A stretch of 64,000 nt of DNA from Bacillota bacterium (GTDB lineage Bacteria > Bacillota > Clostridia > Lachnospirales > CAG-274). Where the stretch lies: positions 1 through 64,000 of the forward strand of contig JAFYGI010000015.1 in the NCBI GenBank assembly GCA_017543265.1, written 5' to 3'. A model generated the notes under the pieces. The model did not search any database. It was given only the letters and a program-made list of their open reading frames with translations, and was not told the DNA's origin. Below, one piece after another: positions 33,633-42,375 of the stretch. Made by a program: the position numbers and the translations under genes. Every line of letters starts with the position of its first letter. Position 1 is the first letter of the stretch.

Positions 33633-35948
33633 TCATTTAGGTGAAACACTGACATCGGGTATTGAATAACCGCCGTTTTCTATCTGGAAGGTGTACTCTT
33701 TGCTTTCGCCGGCAGCAATGGTATCGTCCGATGAAATGTTGAACGAACTTGCATGCTTCGAATCGCCGCTGAACTGCCAGTAATTTACCTTGTGTTTTCC
33801 GTCGAATGTTATGGTACCCGTCCAGCCGTTTACCGTCGAAGAACCGTTATTTGTAATTACCAGCTTCAACTCACCCGAATTATCGTTCCACTTGTTTACT
33901 TCTATGAAGCCTGCACTGAGGGCTGAAACTACCTCACCTTCTACTACATAGTAGAAGCCGCTTATAGCCGCCACATTGTCACCTGCGTTGAACGTACCGG
34001 AAACATCACCTGCAAACGAAACATTCTTGCCGGACAATGTACCTTCGGAAACCGACTTAGGCTCCTGAGGCAATGTCAATGTACCTGTCCAATGATCTCC
34101 CGTAACAAGTGCAGCGGATGTAGAACCTATAATATTACCCGTAACGGTAGTTGTACCGTCACCGTTGTCGGTTCTGCCCGTCTCGGTAAACTTCATTGTA
34201 AGATCCTGAGTTATAGGATCGTGAGTCATCCAGTTTGCAGGCTTGGACTCGTAAACAGTACCGCCCTGGATCCAGATGTCTGTAATAGGTGTGTTCTTAA
34301 TGCTGTTATAATCCTTACTGTATGCCGTTGACTCCGACCATGAAACAGTCTTACGGATGTAGAGCGACTCACCCTTGTTTACGGTTGCCGCTGTATCGCC
34401 GCTTATACTGTTAGCGGTAGAATATTCATACGGAACCTTCCAGCACCACTGTACGTTGCTGTCCTTATTTATGGTATCATAGTGGATATTTACCGACATA
34501 GGCGGATTATCCTCATCCTTAGCCATTGTGAGCTGTACAAGGTATGTAAACGAGCCGTCCTTAGGCAGGGTCTCGCCCGATACCTGAAGCTTAAATCTGT
34601 GTCCGTCGCTTGAAGGCACTATGGTCGCGGTACCCGAGCCGTCCATTGCACAGGATGTCTGTGAAGCCGCGGGAAGGATCTCCGTTGCGTCGGTTACCCA
34701 TATCTCATTGCTCTCCTTGGGCGTTGTAACGGTAACGGTGGTGCTTGCTGTAGGCTTCATCGTTATCGAAAGACTTGCACAGGGATTGCCGTTTACAACA
34801 TTGTAGGTTATCGCACTCGGCTCAAATACAACATCATCGTTATATGCAGCCTTTGTAAGCTTAATGGTTATCGGTATCTCCACGGGGTCGCTCTCGCTTG
34901 TTATGTCGGAGCTGCCCAGAAGCATAACGCTTGAACCCGATGTACCCTTTCTTGCGCTGATACCACCGCCGCCGCCCGATACGGAAACAACGCTGTATGT
35001 CTCTTCACCGAATACAAAGCTGAATTCCTGTACGACCGAGCCGAGGGGCTTTGTGCCCGCATTTGTCAGTGTGATGGTATCGCTTATAAGGTAGCTGCCG
35101 TCGGGCTGCTCCTGAGGAGTGGGAACGCTGGAGGTATTGGTCCTGCCCCATTTGAATACGGGTGAAGGCTCTGTGCCTTCGTCCTCACCTTCGCCACCGC
35201 CACCGCCGCCGGCACCACCGCCGCCTCCGCCGCCGGCACCACCACCGCCGCCGGGTGTATAATCCACGACTGTTTCCTCGGGCATCTTATATTTTACTGC
35301 CGCACCCATAAAGCCCGGCTCAACAGCGTCAAACTTTATGTTATGTGTATTGTGCGGTGTCATTGTAATTGTTGTGTAGTAGTTGGTAATGTAGCCGCCG
35401 TTGGGGTTCCATACGTTTGCCCATTGGGTTGCCGTGATACCCTTTGCATCCACCGATGCAAAATAGGTATCTACCTTCTTTTTGGTGAACACGCCAAGGT
35501 CTACCTCTATCCTGGAGTATCTGTTGTCCGTGTCCATATCCCTGCCCGTAAACACAGCTATCATCCTGTCCTTACGCGGAAGGGTCTTTGAGGTAAGTGT
35601 TACCTCACCCAAAGCGCCCGGTGAGTGGAGCATAATGTCGCCCTTGGGATCGCTGTAGATATAGTAATAATCGTTATCGGATGTATTTACGCCATCCAGA
35701 CCGATTATTTCCATTTCCTTGGCATTTGCCAAATGCGCCCTGATGGACTGTATCGTGTTATCCACTGCCGCCTGGCGGTTGCTGTTATCATGAAGATGCA
35801 GCGAAATATTGTTGCTTGATGTCAAAAATGTGTATATACCGCTCATGATAAGTGACAATATCATAAGTGATATAAGCAGCTCGACAAGTGTGAAGCCCTT
35901 GTTGTCCTTTAAGGCCGCGGGGCTTTTTAAATTTTTAAGAAAACTCAT
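33633..35948 (-). CDS. Giant PilW-like minor pilin with CBM2-like modules
   Basis: 771 aa; ordinary minor pilins are 150-300 aa. A class III signal has an 18-residue leader, then cleavage site G18|F19-TLVELLISLMILSLIMSGIY. A pilin-like globular part (about 50-225) is followed by a glycine-rich linker (about 228-256). The rest is beta-rich. One module (about 260-400) resembles a surface adhesion domain. Two segments have the pattern of family 2 carbohydrate-binding modules: one around 590-655 (HWTGTLTLP..., AGDNVAAISGF) and the last about 674-765 (VNKWN..GEL.LVITNNGSSTVNGWTGTITF...YWQFSG...IAAGESKEYTF). It probably sits at the pilus tip and binds plant polysaccharide. That role is inferred. 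Confidence 0.8.
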   Translation of the reverse strand: MSFLKNLKSPAALKDNKGFTLVELLISLMILSLIMSGIYTFLTSSNNISLHLHDNSNRQAAVDNTIQSIRAHLANAKEMEIIGLDGVNTSDNDYYYIYSDPKGDIMLHSPGALGEVTLTSKTLPRKDRMIAVFTGRDMDTDNRYSRIEVDLGVFTKKKVDTYFASVDAKGITATQWANVWNPNGGYITNYYTTITMTPHNTHNIKFDAVEPGFMGAAVKYKMPEETVVDYTPGGGGGAGGGGGGGAGGGGGGEGEDEGTEPSPVFKWGRTNTSSVPTPQEQPDGSYLISDTITLTNAGTKPLGSVVQEFSFVFGEETYSVVSVSGGGGGISARKGTSGSSVMLLGSSDITSESDPVEIPITIKLTKAAYNDDVVFEPSAITYNVVNGNPCASLSITMKPTASTTVTVTTPKESNEIWVTDATEILPAASQTSCAMDGSGTATIVPSSDGHRFKLQVSGETLPKDGSFTYLVQLTMAKDEDNPPMSVNIHYDTINKDSNVQWCWKVPYEYSTANSISGDTAATVNKGESLYIRKTVSWSESTAYSKDYNSIKNTPITDIWIQGGTVYESKPANWMTHDPITQDLTMKFTETGRTDNGDGTTTVTGNIIGSTSAALVTGDHWTGTLTLPQEPKSVSEGTLSGKNVSFAGDVSGTFNAGDNVAAISGFYYVVEGEVVSALSAGFIEVNKWNDNSGELKLVITNNGSSTVNGWTGTITFDGKHKVNYWQFSGDSKHASSFNISSDDTIAAGESKEYTFQIENGGYSIPDVSVSPK

Positions 35949-35963
35949 AAAATACCCCTTTCT

Positions 35964-36347
35964 TTACGGTGTATCCGTAGGCTTTTCAACAAAAACTTCC
36001 AGATTCGTGCCTTCGTCCGATATTTTCCAACAGTTGAATGTCTTGCCTGCCACAGTCACGTTTATCGACTGATAATTCGGCTTGCTCGGATCCGACTGCC
36101 TGTTTGCAACATCGTTTTTGATAGCTGTATCGTTTTTGGCGAGATAGTCGTCGCGTGTACCCGCAACCCTCTCTCGCTCTTTCTGAACATTCATCAGTCT
36201 GCTGGTCGATGCCGTTGCACCGTGTACCGCGAACATAAAGCCCGAGGCAACTATAGCAAGCAGAGCTACCGCAATAAGAAGTTCAAGCAGCGTAAAACCG
36301 GATTCGGACATGAAAGCAGCTTTTATTTTATTATAAAACAACTTCAT
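35964..36347 (-). CDS. PilV-like minor prepilin
   Basis: 127 aa. The prepilin peptidase site ESG|FTLLELLIAVALLAIVASGFMF is at about residue 17. A short globular part follows (INVTVAGKTFNCWKI). The family of type IV prepilins is certain; PilV-like is by position and size. It is 12 bases after the PilX-like gene and 15 before the large minor pilin. The three minor subunits probably form a priming complex at the pilus tip. Confidence 0.85.
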   Translation of the reverse strand: MKLFYNKIKAAFMSESGFTLLELLIAVALLAIVASGFMFAVHGATASTSRLMNVQKERERVAGTRDDYLAKNDTAIKNDVANRQSDPSKPNYQSINVTVAGKTFNCWKISDEGTNLEVFVEKPTDTP

Positions 36348-36359
36348 ATCATCGCCTCC

Positions 36360-38459
36360 TTAGCTCGGAAATACATAAACGCCTGCTGTTGCATCGTTGA
36401 ATGGCCATGACTGTGCAAGACCGTCGAGCATCTTGCCGCTGTCCTTGTCAACGTCGGGATCGTGGTAAAGGATCATTGTACCGTTACCGTTTTCGTTTGT
36501 CATCATATCACTGGTAAGCATACCGTGGATTATCGGGAAGTTGTTGCCCGATTTTGAAACCTCGGTACCTGCGGTATAAGCACAGTTGTTTGCAAGGCCT
36601 ATATTGCAGTTGGGTGTGAGCCAGTAGCCGGGGAAGCATGAGTAAGTAGCTTGCTGACCGAATACCTTGCCATAGTCTGCTATATTGGACGCTTCATCCT
36701 CGGTAAATACATAAAGGTTGGGAACATAGCTGTCTGTGGGTATTGTCGATATGGAGCCGCCCTCGTTTCTTACGGGCTCCACCGCCCACTGACCGTAAAA
36801 CTTTATTATACCGCTGTTTGCAACTATATCCGCCTTGGCAGGGAAGAAAAATCTTATAATGTCTCTGTGTCCCGTATCGTCAACATAAATATGCGAATCG
36901 GCACTACATTCACCACTCGCAGCATCCCAAACTGCAAGACCCGCCTTAAAGTATATGTCTACCTTGTCGCGTCCCTTGCCGTCCAGATCTGCGCCGTCGG
37001 CCTTTATTATCATGTTTTTGCCGCTAAGGTCTGCAAAGAAATTGAATACACAGTCCTGACTTATATAGTATGCATCGCCGTAGGTAGGCACATCCGACCA
37101 GCTGTTATATGTCACAGCCGAACCGTCCTTAAGGTTGGAGGGTACGGTGGTAACAGGCTTGCTGGTCTTGGGAAGGCTCTTGTCAAGCTTTTCCTCTACC
37201 TGTGCCGCGATAGAACCGAGTGTATCGAGTATTTTTGCCTTTGCAAGGGCGGAGTCCGACGAGCTGCCGTATGCAAGGGTCTTAAGCTCTTCTGCGTTGA
37301 AGCTTCCCTTAGGGCCTGTGCTGTACTGGTATCTGCCGCTGAACTCGTTGCCGGGTGTTGCATCTATTATAGTGCCGTATGTGAAAAGGATACCGCCTAT
37401 ACTGTGCTTGCGTGTATTGGAAGCTATAATCTTAATGCCGTCTTTAGCGTAAACGCTGCCGCCTACGGTCGCGCCGCCCTGATTGTTCTGCTTGAATGTT
37501 ACCGTACCGTTGCAGTATACATCGCCGGTAATTATGGTACCGCCGTATAATGTAAGGTCGCCGTCAACATAAATGTTTTTGGTTATTTCAAGACAGGTTA
37601 TATCGGCATCGCCGCCTACATAAACGCTGCCGTTTACAAGGTTGCTGCCGCCCTCTTCATTCCAGTCCATATCGCCCTGAACGTATACATCGTTGCCAAA
37701 GGTAACGCCCGATGTGGACGAGCCCTTTACAAGCTCGCCTACATAGGTCTCGCCCTTTATCGTCATGGCATGACCTACGGTAAGTGTACCCTTGCCGAAT
37801 ACGCCCTTAACGGAGAAGTTGCCTGCACCGTCGCCGTCGAAGTCGATATTACCTACCGAATATACGGTACCGAGGTCGCCCTTCAGCTTTGCATCGGTAA
37901 GTGTACCGGATGTACTGAGCTGCTGGATATCGCCGTCTACACCGCCGGTGTAGTCTACGGTGCCGCTGTTGTATGTGATACAAGCAGCCTTGGGTGATGT
38001 ACCCTCGCCGTCACGGTCCGTATCGTCGTCGTCCTCCTCTACCTCGTAATAATCGTAAAGTTTAAAGTGCTGGTCGCCGTATTCACCGATACTGGTTATA
38101 CTGTAGCCGTTGGGTGAATGCGAGTTTTTGTTTACATATACGGTAAACGTACCCATAGAGCCGTCACCGACCGAAGCCGTATAGCCTGCGGGATTGTTGT
38201 ACATCGCGCATATCTCGTCCGCGGTCTTGCCGTCGTCCTCAAGCTGTTTAAGATAGTCCTCAAAAAGCACCATACCGGACTTGGCAACAAGGTAAGACTG
38301 CTCGTTCGCATCCACCTTTGCCTCTACCTTTGCGGCACTTTGTGTGGAATACATAAACGATGCAACAAGCAATACCGAAACGGCCATCGCCAGCAGTGCA
38401 ATTATCAGCGAGTTACCGCTGACATCGCGTAAACTCCTTTTTAAAGTATTTTTTAACAT
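36360..38459 (-). CDS. PilX-like pilus protein with beta-helix repeat region
   Basis: 699 aa. The N-terminal hydrophobic helix (SGNSLIIALLAMAVSVLLVASFMYSTQ) is like PilX, where the G|F-E5 signature is degenerate, then KVDANEQSYLVAKSGM. After a Asp/Glu-rich stretch (EEDDDDTDRDGEG) comes a long region (about 160-330) of short repeats such as VYVQGDM, VYVGGDADI, IYVDGDLTLYGG and VYCNGTVTF. These look like the left-handed or bactofilin-type beta-helix in polymer-forming proteins. The C-terminal third is unrecognised. It probably forms an extended pilus-associated stalk. Confidence 0.75.
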   Translation of the reverse strand: MLKNTLKRSLRDVSGNSLIIALLAMAVSVLLVASFMYSTQSAAKVEAKVDANEQSYLVAKSGMVLFEDYLKQLEDDGKTADEICAMYNNPAGYTASVGDGSMGTFTVYVNKNSHSPNGYSITSIGEYGDQHFKLYDYYEVEEDDDDTDRDGEGTSPKAACITYNSGTVDYTGGVDGDIQQLSTSGTLTDAKLKGDLGTVYSVGNIDFDGDGAGNFSVKGVFGKGTLTVGHAMTIKGETYVGELVKGSSTSGVTFGNDVYVQGDMDWNEEGGSNLVNGSVYVGGDADITCLEITKNIYVDGDLTLYGGTIITGDVYCNGTVTFKQNNQGGATVGGSVYAKDGIKIIASNTRKHSIGGILFTYGTIIDATPGNEFSGRYQYSTGPKGSFNAEELKTLAYGSSSDSALAKAKILDTLGSIAAQVEEKLDKSLPKTSKPVTTVPSNLKDGSAVTYNSWSDVPTYGDAYYISQDCVFNFFADLSGKNMIIKADGADLDGKGRDKVDIYFKAGLAVWDAASGECSADSHIYVDDTGHRDIIRFFFPAKADIVANSGIIKFYGQWAVEPVRNEGGSISTIPTDSYVPNLYVFTEDEASNIADYGKVFGQQATYSCFPGYWLTPNCNIGLANNCAYTAGTEVSKSGNNFPIIHGMLTSDMMTNENGNGTMILYHDPDVDKDSGKMLDGLAQSWPFNDATAGVYVFPS

Positions 38460-38477
38460 AAATCCTCCCCCATTTTA

Positions 38478-39095
38478 TTATTTGAATAACGTCGTGTTAC
38501 CTGCAGGCTGACCGAACGTATGATCAAATACATCATCGGGAATATCTTCCTTGTCTGCCGACAAGAAGCTGTACTGAAGCTGGGTCTGCATATCACTTGC
38601 CGCACCCGATAAGGAAAGACCGGTAAGAAGGCTGGTCTTTTGTACCTCTTCAATACTGCTGAGAAGCTTGGTGATGCTTGCATACGAGCCTGTAGCGGAA
38701 ACAGAGATGTTGTTGTCCATAATGCCTGTCTCTTGGTCGCCGTTAGCAAGGCGCGGTGCCTGCGTAATGTTGATGGAACTGATGTTGATGTTGCTTGCCG
38801 TTGCCTCTTTGTTGATGAAGGCGTGCAGACTTTCCGCATTGGTGTTGGGGAAGCCCGTTGCAAACAGTTCTACCTTTTCTGCCTTTAATCTTTCAATGCT
38901 CTGCTTGTAAGTTTCCTCGGAATCAACTATAGCCTTTTTCTCGTCATACTCCTCCTGGAGTGTTGCAATATCAGCCTTATTGTTGTTGATGCTGTTTTTT
39001 AACGGCGAGATACCGATAAAGTAAAGCATATAGTAAAGCATAAAGTTGATAACGATAAGGATAAGTATAACTTCTTTATTACCTAATTTATTCAT
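38478..39095 (-). CDS. pilO: Type IV pilus alignment protein PilO
   Basis: 205 aa. A short cytoplasmic start, one membrane segment (about 10-30, VILILIVINFMLYYMLYFIGI), a coiled coil (about 35-75) and a ferredoxin-like periplasm-side domain. It forms the inner-membrane platform with PilN and PilM. Assignment comes from architecture and from order after pilM and pilN; sequence conservation in this family is low. Confidence 0.8.
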   Translation of the reverse strand: MNKLGNKEVILILIVINFMLYYMLYFIGISPLKNSINNNKADIATLQEEYDEKKAIVDSEETYKQSIERLKAEKVELFATGFPNTNAESLHAFINKEATASNINISSINITQAPRLANGDQETGIMDNNISVSATGSYASITKLLSSIEEVQKTSLLTGLSLSGAASDMQTQLQYSFLSADKEDIPDDVFDHTFGQPAGNTTLFK

Positions 39096-39097
39096 AA

Positions 39098-39766
39098 TTA
39101 TTTACTCTCTCCTTCCTCGCCCTCGGAAACATACTCTGTTGTTTCCTCTTCAACTACTTCGGGTTCGCGGGATTTAAGTACAACGGTGATAGATGCCGAA
39201 TACTGGTTGTCGCCGCCCTTTGAAACGCCTGCATAGGTAACGTCGTCAAAGTCCTTGATGTAGAAGTCGTCTTCGCCTGTAGGCTCGGGGTTTTGTACCT
39301 GAGAATTTCTTAAGCTGTTTGCAAAGTCCGCAATAGCAAGCTCGGATGTACCTATACAAGCAAGGTTTACGGAATTGCCGCTGTAGGATATGCTTGTTAC
39401 CGTAACGGTACCGGGCATACAATAAGCTATCTTTTCGATATCCTCTGTGGTAAGTCTGGGCTGAGTATCAAACTCCGCTACGGACTGCTTGAAGATATCT
39501 ATATCCATCTGGAGCTGTTCGGACTCCGCCTTTAACTGCTCAACACGCTTGAGCGGTTCTTCAAGAGCCTCAATATCACTTTCAAGACCCGATTTTTTAA
39601 GTGCAAGCGCACCGTTTATCATTACCATAACACCGATAATGGCCGCTGCGATAATGCCGAAAATGATCAAGCTTATCTTTACGCACTTTTCAAAATCAAT
39701 GGCAAAGCCGCTTGAATCCTGGCCAATAACGGAGAAAAAGTTGATATCACGTTTTAATAAATTCAT
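39098..39766 (-). CDS. pilN: Type IV pilus assembly protein PilN
   Basis: 222 aa. The N-terminal cytoplasmic NLLKRDINFFS is like the INLLP-type segment of PilN that contacts PilM. A membrane helix (about 30-55), a coiled coil (about 60-100) and an outer domain with TVTSISYSGNSVNLACIG, typical of PilN, follow. The acidic C-terminus (EEETTEYVSEGEEGE) is unusual. Two bases upstream of pilO. Confidence 0.82.
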   Translation of the reverse strand: MNLLKRDINFFSVIGQDSSGFAIDFEKCVKISLIIFGIIAAAIIGVMVMINGALALKKSGLESDIEALEEPLKRVEQLKAESEQLQMDIDIFKQSVAEFDTQPRLTTEDIEKIAYCMPGTVTVTSISYSGNSVNLACIGTSELAIADFANSLRNSQVQNPEPTGEDDFYIKDFDDVTYAGVSKGGDNQYSASITVVLKSREPEVVEEETTEYVSEGEEGESK

Positions 39767-39776
39767 ACTTCAAACC

Positions 39777-40862
39777 TCACCTTCTTATAAGACTGCCTGC
39801 GGCAGTAATGATTTCCGAAAGATTGACATCACTGCTTACATCTACATTTGATAATGAATAGATCTTTTCAACCTTTACACCGAGAACTGTTGAAAGATAC
39901 TGATCAATACCGCTTAATGAAGCATTGCCGCCGTAAAGATATACTTGATTTACAGGTTTGCCGCCCTGTCTGGTAACCGCAAACTGCATCATCTTGTAAA
40001 GCTCTTCATTAACCTTTGTGAAGATAGGAGAGATCTGCTCTCTTGCGCCCGATGAATACATATAATCATCCAGGTCGTCGTTGCCGCTGTAGCTGCCCTC
40101 GTATCCGCCGTAGCTCGCATACTCGCTTGCCTGGTCGTCAAGGTAGTCGTTCTGCGGTGTTGCGCCGTAATCCTTGCTGAGCTCAAGATCCTCTGCAATG
40201 GAAAGTGTACGCTTAAAGATGCTTACGCCCTCTGCAATAAGGTCTATATCCATATATGTACCGCCAAGATCAACAAATATCATGACCTTGTCCCTTACAG
40301 CCTCCTGATTGATGGAGATGTCGGGGCGTGCAAGCAGTTTGTAGATAACATTTCTGTGAGGATCGAAGCTTGCGGGCTTAACATCTGCCGTTTTAAGCAC
40401 ATCCTGATAGGATACTACCATATCCTTGGGTGCCGCATAAGCAAGCAGCTTGTAAACCTTGTTGTAATCCTCCGTAGCTTCACCCACGAGGGTGTAGTCC
40501 GTGTAGTAGTCCGCTGTGTTGCCGAATGTTGTCACGACCTCGTTGCGGACAAGCTTTAAAAGCTTGGGTCCCTTGATAGCGGGCACGCTTATCTCACGCG
40601 CAACTATCTCGGTGCTTCGTGCTACTGCATTACATGAGCACTTGCTCATATCGTTTTTGCCGAAAAGGCCGTTAAGGTAGGGGCCAAGGTCCATCTGGCT
40701 TTTGATATAGCCGTTGTCCATGGTTGCCTCGGGTGTAGGTTCCACAATAACATCGGTTATTCTTACATTGCCGTTTTTGTCAGTTGAACCTCTTACTATT
40801 TTTATGGTCTTGCTGCCTATATCTATGGCAACACGATTGCTTTTTGCTTCTTTTTTAGCCAT
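39777..40862 (-). CDS. pilM: Type IV pilus actin-like ATPase PilM, with acidic Tyr-rich insert
   Basis: 361 aa. Actin/FtsA-fold protein: phosphate-1 loop RVAIDIGSKTIKIV (about 6-19), MIFVDLGGTYMDIDLIA (phosphate-2), VYLYGGNASLSGIDQYLS (adenosine loop). It is the cytoplasmic ring under PilN/PilO. An insert of about 45 residues (about 232-277), rich in D, Y, S and G (DYLDDQASEYASYGGYEGSYSG...), sits between the phosphate-2 region and the last subdomain. I do not know it from other PilM proteins; it may be a flexible interaction segment. Confidence 0.88.
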   Translation of the reverse strand: MAKKEAKSNRVAIDIGSKTIKIVRGSTDKNGNVRITDVIVEPTPEATMDNGYIKSQMDLGPYLNGLFGKNDMSKCSCNAVARSTEIVAREISVPAIKGPKLLKLVRNEVVTTFGNTADYYTDYTLVGEATEDYNKVYKLLAYAAPKDMVVSYQDVLKTADVKPASFDPHRNVIYKLLARPDISINQEAVRDKVMIFVDLGGTYMDIDLIAEGVSIFKRTLSIAEDLELSKDYGATPQNDYLDDQASEYASYGGYEGSYSGNDDLDDYMYSSGAREQISPIFTKVNEELYKMMQFAVTRQGGKPVNQVYLYGGNASLSGIDQYLSTVLGVKVEKIYSLSNVDVSSDVNLSEIITAAGSLIRR

Positions 40863-40904
40863 TTTGTGTATTCATTCCCTTCTTAGATTGTAATATCGAC
40901 CGCT

Positions 40905-40922
40905 GCGGCAGACAACTGCCGC
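40905..40922 (-). promoter_or_regulatory. Intercistronic hairpin between pilC and pilM
   Basis: GCGGCAG pairs with CTGCCGC around a 4-base loop in the 114-base gap. There is no T-tract on the minus side, so it is probably an mRNA processing or stability element, not a terminator. Confidence 0.4.
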
Positions 40923-40976
40923 GGCAGAAGAACAGTTCTCGTTAAAATACCTTTGACTTTTATGCCGTGACCGGTA

Positions 40977-42188
40977 TCAGGTCTGATTTTCAACAGCACT
41001 GTACATACCGAACATGGGCATCATGATACCGATGATAACGGTACCTACAAGACCGCCCATTATGACGATCATAATAGGCTCCAGCATGGAAACCATCTTC
41101 TGGATAGCTTCGTCGGCCTCTGCCTCATAGAAGTCCGCCGTTTTTTCAAGTACCTCGTCAAGAGAACCCGATTCCTCACCAACACTGACCATAGTTACCA
41201 TCATGTTAGGGAACAGCTGAGTCTTGTGTAAAGAGTTTGAAAGCGCACCGCCGGCACGGATCTCGTCCATAACCACGGACATACGATCGTTTACGACGGA
41301 GTTGTTAAGTACGTTTGTTGTAAGCTCAAGCGATGTAAGAAGTGTCATACCGCTTGAGAAAACCGAGTACATCGTGCTACAGAAGTTAGATGACATAACT
41401 ACCGCATAAAGCTTGCCGATACCGGGTGTGAAAAGCTTTATCCTGTCTATTGCCATCCTTACTATACGGGTATTTTTGAATATACCTATTGCAATGATGA
41501 TACCGATGATAGCAATAAGGAGAACATACCAGCTGTTTACCATGAAGTTTGATATATTCATCAGCACTCTTGTAATGGTGGGAAGTGACTCCACCGGGCC
41601 GAGCATCGGCAGCAGGTTGGGGATAACGAATACAAACAGACCCGAAACTACCGCTACACAGACGATCATAAGGATAACGGGGTATATCATCGCCGATGAT
41701 ACCTTACTTTTGATCTTTACCTGCTTTTCGTAGTGTACCGCAAGTCTGTTCATGATAAGGTCGATAGAACCTGACATCTCGCCGGCCTCGATCATTGCGA
41801 CCATAAAGTCGGGAAAGGCACCCTCTGTCGCCTGCATCGCCTTTGACAAACTCTTACCTACCTGAACCTGCTCGTAAACCTTAAGCAGGATAGCCTTAAG
41901 CTTTTTCTTTTCCTGCTGCTGATAAAGAACGTCCAGACATTTGATGATCGTTATACCAGAACTAAGCATGGTGGCAAACTGCTTGCAGAGGATCGAAAGT
42001 TCTTTCATCTTGATAGCGTTCGCATTTGCGCGGGACGTTGTATCCTGATCCTTGATCTCCTGCACGCTGAGAACATATTCGCCCTTTTGCTTGATTGTGG
42101 CGTTGAATTCTGCCAAACTTGTAGCAAACAATGTACCTTTTACATTTTTACCTTCCGCATCAACTGCGGTGTACTTAAATTTTGGCAT
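40977..42188 (-). CDS. pilC: Type IV pilus platform protein PilC
   Basis: 403 aa. Two GspF domains (about 65-190 and 270-395), each with the pattern FCKQFATMLSSGITIIKCLDVL / FCSTMYSVFSSGMTLLTSLELT and IEAGEMSGSIDLIMNRLA / VSVGEESGSLDEVLEKTA. Three membrane helices (about 168-192, 218-238 and 370-395). It turns with the PilB or PilT motor to insert or remove pilins. It is the first gene of the operon. An AT-rich region with a possible extended -10 (TGATAAAAT) lies upstream at about 42280. Confidence 0.94.
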   Translation of the reverse strand: MPKFKYTAVDAEGKNVKGTLFATSLAEFNATIKQKGEYVLSVQEIKDQDTTSRANANAIKMKELSILCKQFATMLSSGITIIKCLDVLYQQQEKKKLKAILLKVYEQVQVGKSLSKAMQATEGAFPDFMVAMIEAGEMSGSIDLIMNRLAVHYEKQVKIKSKVSSAMIYPVILMIVCVAVVSGLFVFVIPNLLPMLGPVESLPTITRVLMNISNFMVNSWYVLLIAIIGIIIAIGIFKNTRIVRMAIDRIKLFTPGIGKLYAVVMSSNFCSTMYSVFSSGMTLLTSLELTTNVLNNSVVNDRMSVVMDEIRAGGALSNSLHKTQLFPNMMVTMVSVGEESGSLDEVLEKTADFYEAEADEAIQKMVSMLEPIMIVIMGGLVGTVIIGIMMPMFGMYSAVENQT

Positions 42189-42375
42189 AATTTCCCCCCT
42201 CGTTTTTTAATAGATTTTTGTTTTATCCGCTGTATTATACCGCCCGCGGATGATAGGCATGATATTCCTCTTTATATTTTATCATAAAAAAACCGAATTG
42301 TATACATTTTTTTATAAAAAATATTAAAAAAATTAACATTTTATTAATATTATCCATTCAAAGCGGGTCGCAGGC

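Noticed and set aside
35155..35265. GC-rich near-repeat of CCG/CCA triplets
   Set aside because: This is the coding sequence of the glycine-rich linker in the large minor pilin, not a CRISPR or independent repeat.
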